Positions 1 through 9,771 of a DNA stretch of 64,000 nt are shown one piece after another (position 1 is the first letter of the stretch; each line of letters starts with the position of its first letter). The notes beneath the pieces are model-generated. The model did no database searches, was not told the DNA's origin, and saw nothing but the letters and a program-made list of their open reading frames with translations. The DNA is from Vibrio sonorensis. Its GTDB lineage: Bacteria > Pseudomonadota > Gammaproteobacteria > Enterobacterales > Vibrionaceae. The DNA is taken from the NCBI RefSeq assembly GCF_001854765.1, contig NZ_LJJE01000082.1, positions 47,289-111,288 on the forward strand, in the 5' to 3' direction. Position numbers and translations under genes: made by a program.

Positions 1-2157
1 GAGGCACCAATGGGAAGTACAGAGAGCGCACCCAAGCTCTGACTGTTAGAGCCTTGGAGCATGTAACATCGCGTAGCTTGATCCAGCTTTGCACTCGCAC
101 GCCCTAGTACTTAATCTGAGCCCAACACTTGGCAATGTTTATCGAACCATCATTAGCAGAGACCTCTATTTGTGGCAAAAAGCAGCAGGAGCTCTATATC
201 GTGCAGAATTATCACATCAAATGAAAAAGATCGGTTTCGAAATTGAGCAAGATGGAGAAAGCTTTCGACTGACAATCATTCCAGAGCAAGCCTGTCATAA
301 CTTTTCAAAACGAGCTCAAACTATAAATGAACGTTTGAAAGAGTGCTCAGCCACGACAAGTGCTAGCCGAATCGGGAATAGCATAAAAATAACAACACGA
401 GCTGCCAAACAAAATATAGAGCGAGATACACTGCTACAAAATTGGAGAAGTGAGCTAAGCAGCTACGGGCTAAACAACGAAACCCTTGAGAAACATTTGA
501 GCGCTAAGTGCAAGTCTTCGGAAACTAAAACAGCATTTGAGGTTCCTGAGATTATCACTTCTCTCACTGATAAAACTGCCATATTTAGAAAACAAGACCT
601 TTACCGATCCATCGCAGAGAGAGCTCAGTGGAACGGCGAACCCGCAGCAGTCGTTAATCAGTTGGCTAAGTCGATACTTACAGATGAAGAACTTGTTTCA
701 CTAGGAACTGATAATAAACACAACCAACTCTTCTCAACTAAACAGATGCTTAGACTAGAAAAGGAAGTTTTTGAAATAGCTCAGTCACTTACTAAAAAAC
801 ACAATCACTCGTTGCAAAAAGATATCGTCAACGAAGCAATATCATCACACGAGAAAGCGTGTGGTTACACTCTCTCAAAAGAGCAACGAGAAGGGCTTCT
901 TTATGTGTGTTGTGAGGGAGATTTTAGCATTCTTCAAGGCTCAGCAGGAGCAGGGAAATCGTCAGCTATGGCTGTACTTAATTCGGCATACTTAAAGCAA
1001 GGCCTGTCTGTAATTGGTACTGCAATTGCAAAGAAAGCAGCGGATAACCTAACAGGAGAATCCGGAATAAATTCTTACACTGTTGCAAAACTATTATCTG
1101 ACTCGGAACGTGGACGAAATCATTTTTCTAAAGCTGATGTGCTTGTGGTTGATGAAGCAGGTCAGCTAGGCACAAAGCAATTGAATAAGTTATTACATCT
1201 AGCTCAAGAACACAATGCAAAGGTTATCTTGGTTGGTGAAGACAAGCAGCTAGACGCAATTGAACTAGGCGGATGCTTACGATTTTTAACTCAGAAATTG
1301 AACTGTAGCAGAATTGAAAAAATCAAACGCCAGCGCGAAAGCTGGGCTCGAACAGCTGTAATGCAATTGAGAGATGGTCAGGCATCAAAAGCTTTGAGTA
1401 CATTCGAAGCTAAAGGATTACTCAATTTTTCGGAGTCCTCGGAAGATACTCAGAAACAGGTGATCAACGCATGGAAAAGTTATCATAGTGATAATCCAAA
1501 TAAGAGCTCTCTGGTGCTTGCTCAGCGTTGGAAGGACGTTGATCAGCTCTCAACCCAAATGCGAACCATTCTACAATCTCAAGGGAAAGTTGGGAAAGAA
1601 GAGGTTGAAGTTGATTGCATCGCTTCTGAGCATCGATGCAAACAAAGGTTTGCAGTTGGTGATCGGATTAAGATGTGCAAAAACGACTACAGACTATCAG
1701 TCTCAAACGGCTCAATGGGCCAAATCACTACCATATCTAAAATCAACGATGATATCGTTTTTACTGTTCGTCTTGATTCTGGTCGCACAGTATCAATTAG
1801 CAGCAATAGTTACAAAAACGATGAGGGCCGCCTTCCGATGGTTTTAGCTACGCCCTAACGGTTTATTCAAGCCAGGGAACTACGATTGACGGTGATGTGT
1901 TCGTCTATTGGACATCGGGTATGGATCGAGCAAACAGCTATGTCGCTGGGAGTAGACACAAGGACAACTGCCATTGGTTTTTTAACTCAAGAGAAATCGA
2001 CTTAGTTTCTCAACACGCAGAGAAGACTACGATTACTGATGAGATACGAGTTCAATCCATCGCTCAAGTGATGTCTTCAGAACGGAGAAAGTCAATGGCA
2101 CTTGAGTACTTAAACTCTAATCTAAATCGAGAAGCTCTCTCTCAAGTGGAAATGTAA
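1..2157 (+). pseudogene. MobF-type conjugative relaxase-helicase (TrwC/TraI-like), 5'-partial and frameshifted
   Basis: Remnant of a conjugation protein that nicks oriT and unwinds plasmid or ICE DNA. Three reading frames join into one protein. Bases 3-80 encode the end of a relaxase block (ending HVTSRSL), the frame from 80 continues DPALHSHALVLN, which contains the metal-binding HxH of MobF relaxases, and the frame from 1849 gives the C-terminal helicase motif TVYSSQGTTIDGDVFVYW. In between lie a Walker A (GSAGAGKSS, about 938-964) and Walker B (VLVVDEAGQLG, about 1138-1170) of a RecD-like superfamily 1 helicase. Both joins need one added base (ttgat to ttggat near 80; gctac to gcttac near 1849). 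The N-terminal catalytic tyrosine lies upstream of the window. No other transfer gene is visible. Family call is firm; whether the breaks are real is uncertain. Confidence 0.85.
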
Positions 2158-2200
2158 TCCTCTCACAAAAATAAGTCTCAAGTTTCTGCATCCACTCAAG

Positions 2201-2228
2201 TTGACAAAACAGCAGAAAGACATAAAAT
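2201..2228 (+). promoter_or_regulatory. sigma-70-type promoter for the 2282-3971 gene pair
   Basis: TTGACA (2201-2206), a 16-base spacer and TAAAAT (2223-2228) match the -35/-10 consensus. It lies in the gap after the relaxase remnant and about 55 bases before the first ATG of the hypothetical gene, so it probably drives that gene and the HTH/ImmA gene. Inferred from consensus only. Confidence 0.55.
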
Positions 2229-2281
2229 GAGTTTACATTTCACAATATTTGCATAATTTAACCCAAACACGGATAGAACGA

Positions 2282-2877
2282 ATGACCCAAAAACCTGAAT
2301 TATATGCTCCAGACCTAACTGAAGAACGCTTGTACATATTGAGTGAGAATTTGATCGATGTACTTGATGAGGCCCATCATTACTCAGAAAGTCCCAATGC
2401 GACGGCCTGGTTTAAAGGCACTGCAAATTATGGATTACCCCAGGGAATGCTAATCCGTATGCACTCAGACAATGCTTATCCATGCTCACACTTGCCAACC
2501 AAACAATGGATTACACAATTAGAGTTGGAAACACTCTTGTTCAATTTGTTGTGGATGATCCTCACTCACCTCGCAAGCAACATCGCCTAAAACGTAATGC
2601 TGTTGAACAGCATCAAATGTCTCTTGAACTAGAAGACGACGAAGGTGACACCCCATTGATTTGGCGATTTTACTTAAATCCTATATCTAATGGTGTTGAT
2701 TACTCCCCATCTATTTCTTTGTTGGGTTTCAATAGCAATGGCAACGTTATATGCAGTTGGGAATACGACACAGTTATAACTGGTCCAGTGGTTACAGACA
2801 AACCAGAATCGGTTGAAATTGATGAGCCGTTATTGATTCGTAAAAATAAAGTACAAAAAAAGGTCTCAGATGAGTAA
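2282..2877 (+). CDS. uncharacterised protein, interrupted by a one-base frameshift near 2480
   Basis: I do not recognise this family. The first frame starts at ATG 2282 (MTQKPELYAPDLTEERLYIL) and runs acidic and soluble to about 2480 (MHSDNAYP). A second frame then continues with MLTLANQTMDYTIRVGN and ends at 2877. Adding one base near 2480 gives a continuous protein of about 198 residues with no signal peptide or membrane segment, ending in a basic tail. The stop lies 5 bases before the HTH/ImmA start, so the two are almost certainly co-transcribed, and this protein is a candidate partner or substrate of that metallopeptidase. An alternative is that only the downstream frame (ATG 2482) is expressed. 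Confidence 0.55.
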
Positions 2878-2882
2878 AAGAA

Positions 2883-3971
2883 ATGATTTATCAAGCTGTT
2901 AATCGTTTTAACGGTGAGCAGCTAAAATTGGCGCGAGTAGCTGCTGGTCTATCGCTAGCAGATGTAGGAGAAGCTTTACAGGTAACAAGGCAATATGCGT
3001 CTAGGCTAGAAAACAACGCTTCTCCATCAGATGCACAAATTGAACTTCTTAGTAGTCTACTTTCGGTTAATACAAGCTTCTTCTTTAGGCCAAGAGCAAA
3101 GACCATTGAAGCTGAACAATGCCATTTTAGAAGCTTGAGATCGTCAACTCAGACACTCAAAAAGATAATAATGGCTCAAGTAGAAATGCTTGATAGCCAT
3201 TTCGTTTCTGCAATAGAAGATGAAGTAGGCTTTCCGGAAGTAAGCATTTTCTCAGCAGAAGATCATGAGTTCGGGTCGTTGAAAGATATTGAGCTTCTCG
3301 CGGAACGCACAAGAAAAGAGTTCGGCCTTGGCTTAGGCCCGATATCTAACATGATAAAATTGCTAGAGAAACTAGGTTGTATTGTTGTCAATCTTGCTGA
3401 TGCTGATGAGCGTATTGACGCATTCTCTATATATACGTCTCGTCCATTAATTGTCAGAAATACAACAAAACAGAGTCCAGGTAGGCTTCGCTTTGATTTT
3501 GCACACGAGCTAGGCCATCTAATTATGCACCAAGGTATTGAGACAGGTTGTCGAGTCACTGAACAACAAGCCAATAACTTTGCTAGCGCATTTTTAATGC
3601 CAAGAAGCTCTTTCGTTGCAGAGTTTCCAAGAGTAAGAGGTTCATACTTTAATTGGGATGCGCTTGTTGAAATGAAAGTTCGATGGGGCGTCAGCCTTAA
3701 GGCAATTCTATATAGAGCAAAAGCTCTCGGACTGATAACTAGTGACAAAGCTAAATCAGGTTATATCTACCTCTCAAGAAATGGCTTTGCAAAGGTTGAA
3801 AGGGGAGATGAACTGATGAATATAGAGCACCCTATGATGCTTCAAAGAGCTATAGAATTACTAGATATTCACACTCTTGAAAACCTTATCGCTAATAGTG
3901 GTTTAAGCAGCCAGCTTTTGAAGGAGCGTTACAGTCTAATGTTACCTCCTCCACCGTTGCGTTCCATTTAA
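2883..3971 (+). CDS. XRE-type HTH regulator with ImmA/IrrE metallopeptidase domain
   Basis: A 362-residue protein with an XRE-family helix-turn-helix at about residues 12-65 (LKLARVAAGLSLADVGEAL ... VTRQYASRLE) and an ImmA/IrrE zinc peptidase domain in the second half. The zinc site HELGH is at about 208-212, followed by EQQANNFASAFLMP, the usual third-ligand region. Family members relieve repression by cleaving a repressor, as in ICEBs1 ImmA and Deinococcus IrrE, or act as antitoxin-like regulators. It follows the uncharacterised gene at 5 bases and converges on res; the 72-base gap holds an imperfect inverted repeat (3980-3992 with 4012-4025). In this setting it may control the mobile element or the defence operon (inference). 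Confidence 0.85.
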   Translation: MIYQAVNRFNGEQLKLARVAAGLSLADVGEALQVTRQYASRLENNASPSDAQIELLSSLLSVNTSFFFRPRAKTIEAEQCHFRSLRSSTQTLKKIIMAQVEMLDSHFVSAIEDEVGFPEVSIFSAEDHEFGSLKDIELLAERTRKEFGLGLGPISNMIKLLEKLGCIVVNLADADERIDAFSIYTSRPLIVRNTTKQSPGRLRFDFAHELGHLIMHQGIETGCRVTEQQANNFASAFLMPRSSFVAEFPRVRGSYFNWDALVEMKVRWGVSLKAILYRAKALGLITSDKAKSGYIYLSRNGFAKVERGDELMNIEHPMMLQRAIELLDIHTLENLIANSGLSSQLLKERYSLMLPPPPLRSI

Positions 3972-4043
3972 ACTATCTTAAATGCCAATTAGTAACCCAT
4001 CTTAAGGGACACCGATTGGCCATTTAACAATCCATATCGGAAA

Positions 4044-6644
4044 TTAGCTCAAATAATCAAAGGCCAACTCACTTTCGAAAAGCGATTTAGCATTAACTGA
4101 GTCTAAAACTTGTTTTCTCACTGTTGGCTCCATGAGATCTAACACCTTTAACTTCCCATTAGAGGCCGCAACAGATTCTATTCGACGATATTTCCTTGCA
4201 TGCTTCTCTGCATATTCTGCAAGTCCCTTCAACTTAGGCAAGGCATCGCTTAAGTGCAAACTATGTGGATCGACGATATCAACTGCGATCGTTCCGTCAG
4301 GCTTTCTCGCGAAGAAGATAAAATCCGGTCGCAATAATTTATATTCACCATTATCGAGATATGCTATGCCTAAACTATCTTGGCTACCTCGAGAAGGGTT
4401 TCTATACCATGCTTCAAATCCATCTCTATTAGTCTCATGCTCTATTACCTTAATTTCCCAATCATTTAATATAGCAGGGAAAAGACCATCGTCCTTCGAC
4501 ATTAAATGAGAGTCAAAAGTTGGCAAAAGCACTTCCGAACCGTCAGCAAGCCTTTCCGATGTTGGTTCCATCCATGTTTTAGGAAGAGATAGATCGACGT
4601 CCTGTGGCTCTTTGCTCATCTCTCGAATTTGGCGATAAACATCTTGACGCACGTCCGTGAGGTTCTTTATTGAAACTCGATGCTCTTTGAACCATTGACT
4701 GGCCAATTTTTCAGCTTCTGAGTTTAAGTATTCAGAAACATCCTTAACCAATCCAAGAGCTGCAATGTCAACATGAGCATCCATTAAAGCCTCTTCTCTT
4801 GAATCAGCAACTGGATTGTTATCCGCGAGGTGCTCAGCATATGTTCTGGCTAAATCTGGACTAAATGCTCGAGCTGCACGTTTGTACGCATCTTCAATTA
4901 CTGCGTAATCGGCCTCTTCAACGAAGTCATCAAAAGACATATTCTTTCCACCTAAATCGGCTCTCAAGCTTTTTCCATCTACTGTCAGTACATCTTTTCT
5001 TGCTTCCGCAACCTGTGTCGAATAACGTGCGCACGCTGCATTTAGCACTTTGTGCATCTCTTCATGAGCTCTCTTTCCTGCGTTTTCCAACAGTTGGTCC
5101 TGCGATAGCTCATGTGCCAAAGCCGTCAAACGCTTGATAGGCTTAGCAACTTTCTGCGGTAATATCTGGGAGGGGATATTTGAAAAAATTTTCCAGATAT
5201 CGTTGCTAACTTTAGTATTAGGCTCCAGCTTAACAGGATTAATAAGCACACGACGCCCTTGGATAGGCGCTTCACCTTCGCTAAAGCTCCCATGCATTAA
5301 CGACTCTGCTACCGCTTCAACAGACTTCTTGTCGAAAAATGGCAGCAAACAATTCACAGCATTTAGCCTGTCGTTACCAGGAATTCTACGAGCTAACGGT
5401 GTTCGAACCATTCGCCCTAGTAACTGCGTAATGTGGGTTTGATCCTTCGCAGGTCTAAACGAGACCATCACCTCAGCTCGAGGGCAATCCCACCCAGTAC
5501 TGATTGCATCTTTTGCAATCAGTACTCGTATTTCTGTATCATCCTGAACTCTTTCTGGTTGCGTGTAATACACTGTATGACGGCCAAAGTTCATCGTGGT
5601 TCTTTCACCAAATACATGAGCAATATTTGTATTTTTAAGATCAGGCCAACGTTCAAAAATAGTATCTAATGCACGACTGATATCATCTGGGTTAGGCTTG
5701 TTTGGTACTTGAAGTATCATCAAGGGTAGCATTGGCTGAAGTCCTTCAGCAGCTGTATAATCTGCCCAAGCTTGGCTTGATTCAACAATCTTATCTGTCG
5801 CTCTTCTCACCAGCACTGTATCGAATTGACCTGCTTCATCAGGAATATCGAGGATAATCGTATCCTTTAACAATCCCGACTCTTGGACTCTCGAAGGGTC
5901 AACAACAACATTAGGTAGTGTACTTCGCCCTTCAGCGACACTCATAGCTTGATTAAAACGCTCTACTGTCGCGGAAATACCCCAAACGACAGGAATCGCA
6001 GGCACAGAGCCAGAACCGTTAATTAGTCTTTTGACAATGGTGGACTTATCATTCTGAGCTGCTTTACTCTTAGAGCCCATACCACGATGCGCCTCATCAA
6101 GAACGAGATACAAGGTTAAATTGGGGTCTTCAATTGTATTGCGAATCACTTCCCAGATGGTGTGTGAACGCAGATCTGGACGAATCTCAGGAAATAATTC
6201 ATTTTGCCCGGAATTTTGAGCATCGGGATCGAACCCTCGAACTAGAAGACTATTTTTACTCAACTTCTGAGTATTCAGAAAGTACACTTTCCCAGGCTCG
6301 AATTTCTCCAGACTGAAAGAATTCTCTACCACTACAAGATCTGTATGGTTTAGCTTGTCAGCCGCTTCCATTAAACGAAAGCGTGTTTGCTCATTCAAAG
6401 ATGGATCATCACTAAACCATATAACAACCGCACCGGGATCAGCTTCAAAGTCAAATTCATCATCCCCATAGAACAATGCCTCGAATGCAGCCGCAGCCAT
6501 AACTGTTTTACCTGCACCAGTGGTGGCCGTTAACGAGAACGCGTGAACATCGCCATCCTCATGCCAGCGTTTTTTTGCTTTATCCAATCGGTTGAGCGAG
6601 TCATGCACTGCCTCACGTTGGTAATCTTTTAACGTAAATTTCAC
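4044..6644 (-). CDS. type III-like restriction enzyme subunit (DEAD/DEAH helicase-nuclease)
   Basis: An 866-residue superfamily 2 helicase of type III Res type. Walker A TATTGAGKT is at about 39-47, DEAH at 184-187, SAT at 225-227 and motif VI QLLGRMVRTP at about 408-417. The C-terminal nuclease-like region has RPDFIFF at 772-778, then VDIVDPH at 788-794, where canonical PD-(D/E)xK enzymes have ExK. The lysine is not in the usual place, so cleavage chemistry may differ. The GTG start lies 2 bases after the mod stop, so translation is coupled. It should act with Mod to recognise and cut unmethylated DNA. The helicase call is firm; nuclease activity is inferred. Confidence 0.88.
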   Translation of the reverse strand: MKFTLKDYQREAVHDSLNRLDKAKKRWHEDGDVHAFSLTATTGAGKTVMAAAAFEALFYGDDEFDFEADPGAVVIWFSDDPSLNEQTRFRLMEAADKLNHTDLVVVENSFSLEKFEPGKVYFLNTQKLSKNSLLVRGFDPDAQNSGQNELFPEIRPDLRSHTIWEVIRNTIEDPNLTLYLVLDEAHRGMGSKSKAAQNDKSTIVKRLINGSGSVPAIPVVWGISATVERFNQAMSVAEGRSTLPNVVVDPSRVQESGLLKDTIILDIPDEAGQFDTVLVRRATDKIVESSQAWADYTAAEGLQPMLPLMILQVPNKPNPDDISRALDTIFERWPDLKNTNIAHVFGERTTMNFGRHTVYYTQPERVQDDTEIRVLIAKDAISTGWDCPRAEVMVSFRPAKDQTHITQLLGRMVRTPLARRIPGNDRLNAVNCLLPFFDKKSVEAVAESLMHGSFSEGEAPIQGRRVLINPVKLEPNTKVSNDIWKIFSNIPSQILPQKVAKPIKRLTALAHELSQDQLLENAGKRAHEEMHKVLNAACARYSTQVAEARKDVLTVDGKSLRADLGGKNMSFDDFVEEADYAVIEDAYKRAARAFSPDLARTYAEHLADNNPVADSREEALMDAHVDIAALGLVKDVSEYLNSEAEKLASQWFKEHRVSIKNLTDVRQDVYRQIREMSKEPQDVDLSLPKTWMEPTSERLADGSEVLLPTFDSHLMSKDDGLFPAILNDWEIKVIEHETNRDGFEAWYRNPSRGSQDSLGIAYLDNGEYKLLRPDFIFFARKPDGTIAVDIVDPHSLHLSDALPKLKGLAEYAEKHARKYRRIESVAASNGKLKVLDLMEPTVRKQVLDSVNAKSLFESELAFDYLS

Positions 6645-6646
6645 GA

Positions 6647-8794
6647 CTACTCTCCGTTAGTAAACTGGAAATTGTTTAAATAAGCTTCATACAAGCGAAC
6701 AGGTTCCACATTTTTAGGAAGATTTCTCGCTACAGACTGAAAACGGCGATCATCATTGGTAACAATGTAAGCAATTTCCATACTATTGATTAAATCGGCT
6801 TTTTTACAAAATTCTTGGCTTTTATCTAGATCTACCAATACACCATAAGTTTCAGCAATATCCCACCCTCGCAGAGGAAGTTCTTCAATCCTTCTTCCCC
6901 TTGAGCCAGCCCTTAACCAAAGTAGAGGAGCAATTTTTGAAAATGCTAAATTATGATTGATGCTTATTGGTGTTTCATAAGTGAGCGTAAAGAATTCTGC
7001 ATTTTCTTCTAAACCATCTGACATAGGGTACACATCGTTAAATTTATAGTCTCCAGTTAGAGGGGCTCCGTCTGGCCTAGTTCCAGTAATCACAGCTTTA
7101 ACTCTTGGCTTAGTTACAAAATCGCATATTCCGAGCTGTTCCCATTCTAAATCACCGGGGCGCTTTCCTTTCTTTAGCAATTCTTTCTGCTCACTAGCTG
7201 CAACTTCGTTGTTGGTGACAGAAATACACTGCCTTGAACCACCATCTTGACGATTTAAGCGCATAACTGCGTGAGCAGTTGTCCCGGAGCCAGCAAAGAA
7301 ATCGAGAATAACGGCATCTGGTTTATCAGAAACAACAAAACGTAATGTGTCTTCAACAGCAAAGAGAGACTTAGGGAAGTCAAAACGTTTTTCACCAAGT
7401 ATAGTTTTCAGCAAAGTCGATCCATGATCGCGAGCAAAATGACTAGTCTTATTCCAGACAGTACGCGGAGCTACAGATTTTGCAGCTCCTTCTGCCATAG
7501 CAAGCTCTAGCGCACCTTCTTCGGTTCGCCCAGTTATGATGAATATTCCTTCATCAATATTTTTCAATGTACCGGGCTGTAGATAAGTTATAGGGCGCAT
7601 TCCAGTTTTAGAGTTACGCTTTCCAAAGCGAGCGGTGCCGTCCGCTAGTTTCTCCCGCATTCGTTCAGCGGAGAACCTCCATGTTTGCTCGGTCCCATCA
7701 GTATGCACTGGCCACATCACGGTGACACCCTCTGGATGTGTAACAGTTTGACGATCGACATTTTTTTCAATGGGGTCACCAACACTAACAAATCTTCCTG
7801 AATCCGCATCTATATAGACCGGATAAAAAAGGTTTGGCCGTGCATCTCGAAGAGCCGAAGATGTTCCCCTACGTACAGCTGTAAACCACACAGTAGGCAT
7901 CTTTGAACTATTACTTTCTTTTACAAGCTCATCCTCTAACATTGTTGAGGTCCACGGATTAACTTTACTGCCTCCGATGAATACATAGAAGATGTATTCC
8001 TCTACTCGAGAGAAACTGCCTACACGCTGTGATCCTGCGCGATTGATGACACTTGTAACCATTTGTATGTCACCCTCAGGAAACAACTGTTCAAGCAACA
8101 AACCCAGCCGCAAGTACTCTTTTTCATCTATCGTGACTACAAGAACCGAGTCTTTGGGATTAAGCAATTCTTTAGCCATCTTTAAGCGTCTTTCTATAAA
8201 AGCCAACCATTTGGAGTGACGGTATAGGTCTTCAGATTCAACGTAATCATTGTTATATTTCCAGTCTCTCGCCCCGGTGTTGTATGGTGGGTCGATATAG
8301 ATTACGTCAACCTTACCGCGATAAGTAAAGGTAAGTCCTTTTAGTACATGGTAGTTTTCACCATTAATCACCGAATGAAATGGTTTATCGCCACCTCTCT
8401 CAACTTTTCCAGTGCTCACTAGTCCTGGATAAATCTTGTCTCGAAATTCAGCCACGACAACAAGATCAGTAACGTCCACCTGTCTAGTCTCTGGTTCTGC
8501 TGCATAACGCTCAACAAGATGGGCAACTTTTTTACCACTCTGTATTTCAAAATGCTTCACGACCCAAAGTCTTTGATCTCCTTTGGATGTATCTCCGCGG
8601 GCCGGAAGTACACGAACTTTGTCACCTTTGCGCACTGGACGCTGCGGGAGTTCAACGTTTTCAGGGCGGTGACGCTCGAAATTCAAACCAAATGAACGAC
8701 GTGATGAAAGAGCCCTAAACTCTCGCTCTAAATCAGCGCCCATTTGTGGGTCTGTGGCTTTTGCTTGGGCGATGAGGTCAGTTAATCGTGACAC
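6647..8794 (-). CDS. type III-like site-specific DNA methyltransferase (Mod)
   Basis: A 715-residue adenine/cytosine-N4 methyltransferase of the beta class, judged by motif order. DPPYNTG (catalytic, 168-174) comes before DFFAGSGTT (S-adenosylmethionine binding, about 498-506), with a long target-recognition region between them. The N-terminal ~130 residues are basic and the C-terminal ~150 residues follow the methylase core. Start is GTG 8794 with AAGGAG about 7 bases upstream. It precedes res by 2 bases and follows abiEii by 38 bases, so all four genes probably form one transcript. Mod protects host DNA and gives Res its specificity. The DNA target cannot be read from sequence. Confidence 0.9.
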   Translation of the reverse strand: MSRLTDLIAQAKATDPQMGADLEREFRALSSRRSFGLNFERHRPENVELPQRPVRKGDKVRVLPARGDTSKGDQRLWVVKHFEIQSGKKVAHLVERYAAEPETRQVDVTDLVVVAEFRDKIYPGLVSTGKVERGGDKPFHSVINGENYHVLKGLTFTYRGKVDVIYIDPPYNTGARDWKYNNDYVESEDLYRHSKWLAFIERRLKMAKELLNPKDSVLVVTIDEKEYLRLGLLLEQLFPEGDIQMVTSVINRAGSQRVGSFSRVEEYIFYVFIGGSKVNPWTSTMLEDELVKESNSSKMPTVWFTAVRRGTSSALRDARPNLFYPVYIDADSGRFVSVGDPIEKNVDRQTVTHPEGVTVMWPVHTDGTEQTWRFSAERMREKLADGTARFGKRNSKTGMRPITYLQPGTLKNIDEGIFIITGRTEEGALELAMAEGAAKSVAPRTVWNKTSHFARDHGSTLLKTILGEKRFDFPKSLFAVEDTLRFVVSDKPDAVILDFFAGSGTTAHAVMRLNRQDGGSRQCISVTNNEVAASEQKELLKKGKRPGDLEWEQLGICDFVTKPRVKAVITGTRPDGAPLTGDYKFNDVYPMSDGLEENAEFFTLTYETPISINHNLAFSKIAPLLWLRAGSRGRRIEELPLRGWDIAETYGVLVDLDKSQEFCKKADLINSMEIAYIVTNDDRRFQSVARNLPKNVEPVRLYEAYLNNFQFTNGE

Positions 8795-8832
8795 ACCTAC
8801 TCCTTAGAATTATTGTTAATACTTTTATAAAG

Positions 8833-9771
8833 TTAATTGGAGTTGGCTTGCTTAAGCCAATCATCAAGTACAGACTCTAATTTAGTTAGCTGCTCTCTAT
8901 GTTTTTCTTGATTTTTAGCCAACTGAGCTATGTTTTGTAGCTTCCAGCGTATAGCTGGCAGTTCTGCTGCATCTGGGTAGTCAAACAGTGACCAATCAGG
9001 ATCCCCTTGCTTGAATGACAACAAAAATGAGCGATCTTTTCCTGTGAAATGGGCTTGTAGTGCAGCTACCATCGCTGGCCTTATAGCAATTAAGTCCTTT
9101 AACTCGACGGGTTGAAAGGTCATGCCATCAAACTCAGCTTGAAACTTATCATCAAGAGGTTGCCAGTTAGGAGCCATAACCTCATTGATAGGCCTTGGGT
9201 GGCTGAGTACATAAGTAATGAATCCAACAAAGATATCTCGTGAAATACCTTCCTCTGCAAGCAGCATACGGACATCAAACAGGTCGCGAGGGTGCTGGCG
9301 ATCCATGGCAGCGCATAGTTTTCCACCATAAAGGTCGGGCAGACTAACTACGGGAATCTCCGCATAACCAAACTCTTCTTCGACTGATTCTTGGACAGGT
9401 AAGCTATCAGGTTTATGCAACGTACCTCTTGCTACCGGGGAGACTTCTATTTTAATTGTTGCATTAGGACTTGTAACAACAATACGCAATTCATCTAACC
9501 TATGGTCCTGCAATACAGCTCGGCTCTCAGGTTCTTTGTTGATTAAATCGGTTATACGCTGCAATGCTGCTTTTACATTTGCTAGAGCTTCATTTCTCGG
9601 CTCAAGGGGAAGATAAGCAAGATCAATATCCACAGACAAGCGTGGAAAATCTCTCACAAATAAGTTGATAGCTGTACCACCTTTGAGTGCAAATGAAGGT
9701 TCTGTTGCAACCACTGGTAACATTCTAATCAGCAGTGAAACCTGCTTGTAATAAGGACTCTCTCTATCCAT
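8833..9771 (-). CDS. abiEii: AbiEii/AbiGii-family nucleotidyltransferase toxin
   Basis: A 312-residue nucleotidyltransferase of the AbiEii (DUF1814) family. The core motif GGTAINL is at 31-37 with SVDIDL at 46-51, giving the two metal-binding aspartates, and HPRDLFDV lies further on. Characterised relatives (MenT, AbiEii) block growth by modifying tRNA 3' ends or binding GTP, and act in abortive phage infection. The start overlaps the abiEi stop by 8 bases, the usual antitoxin-toxin arrangement. Residues needed for activity look intact. It is immediately upstream of mod-res in the same direction, suggesting a combined defence operon. Confidence 0.9.
   Translation of the reverse strand: MDRESPYYKQVSLLIRMLPVVATEPSFALKGGTAINLFVRDFPRLSVDIDLAYLPLEPRNEALANVKAALQRITDLINKEPESRAVLQDHRLDELRIVVTSPNATIKIEVSPVARGTLHKPDSLPVQESVEEEFGYAEIPVVSLPDLYGGKLCAAMDRQHPRDLFDVRMLLAEEGISRDIFVGFITYVLSHPRPINEVMAPNWQPLDDKFQAEFDGMTFQPVELKDLIAIRPAMVAALQAHFTGKDRSFLLSFKQGDPDWSLFDYPDAAELPAIRWKLQNIAQLAKNQEKHREQLTKLESVLDDWLKQANSN

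Noticed and set aside
1488..1847. 119-residue frame inside the relaxase
   Set aside because: It overlaps the conserved helicase region in another frame and has no family match.
3263..3748. 161-residue minus-strand frame inside the HTH/ImmA gene
   Set aside because: Antisense to the conserved metallopeptidase domain; no start signal or family likeness.
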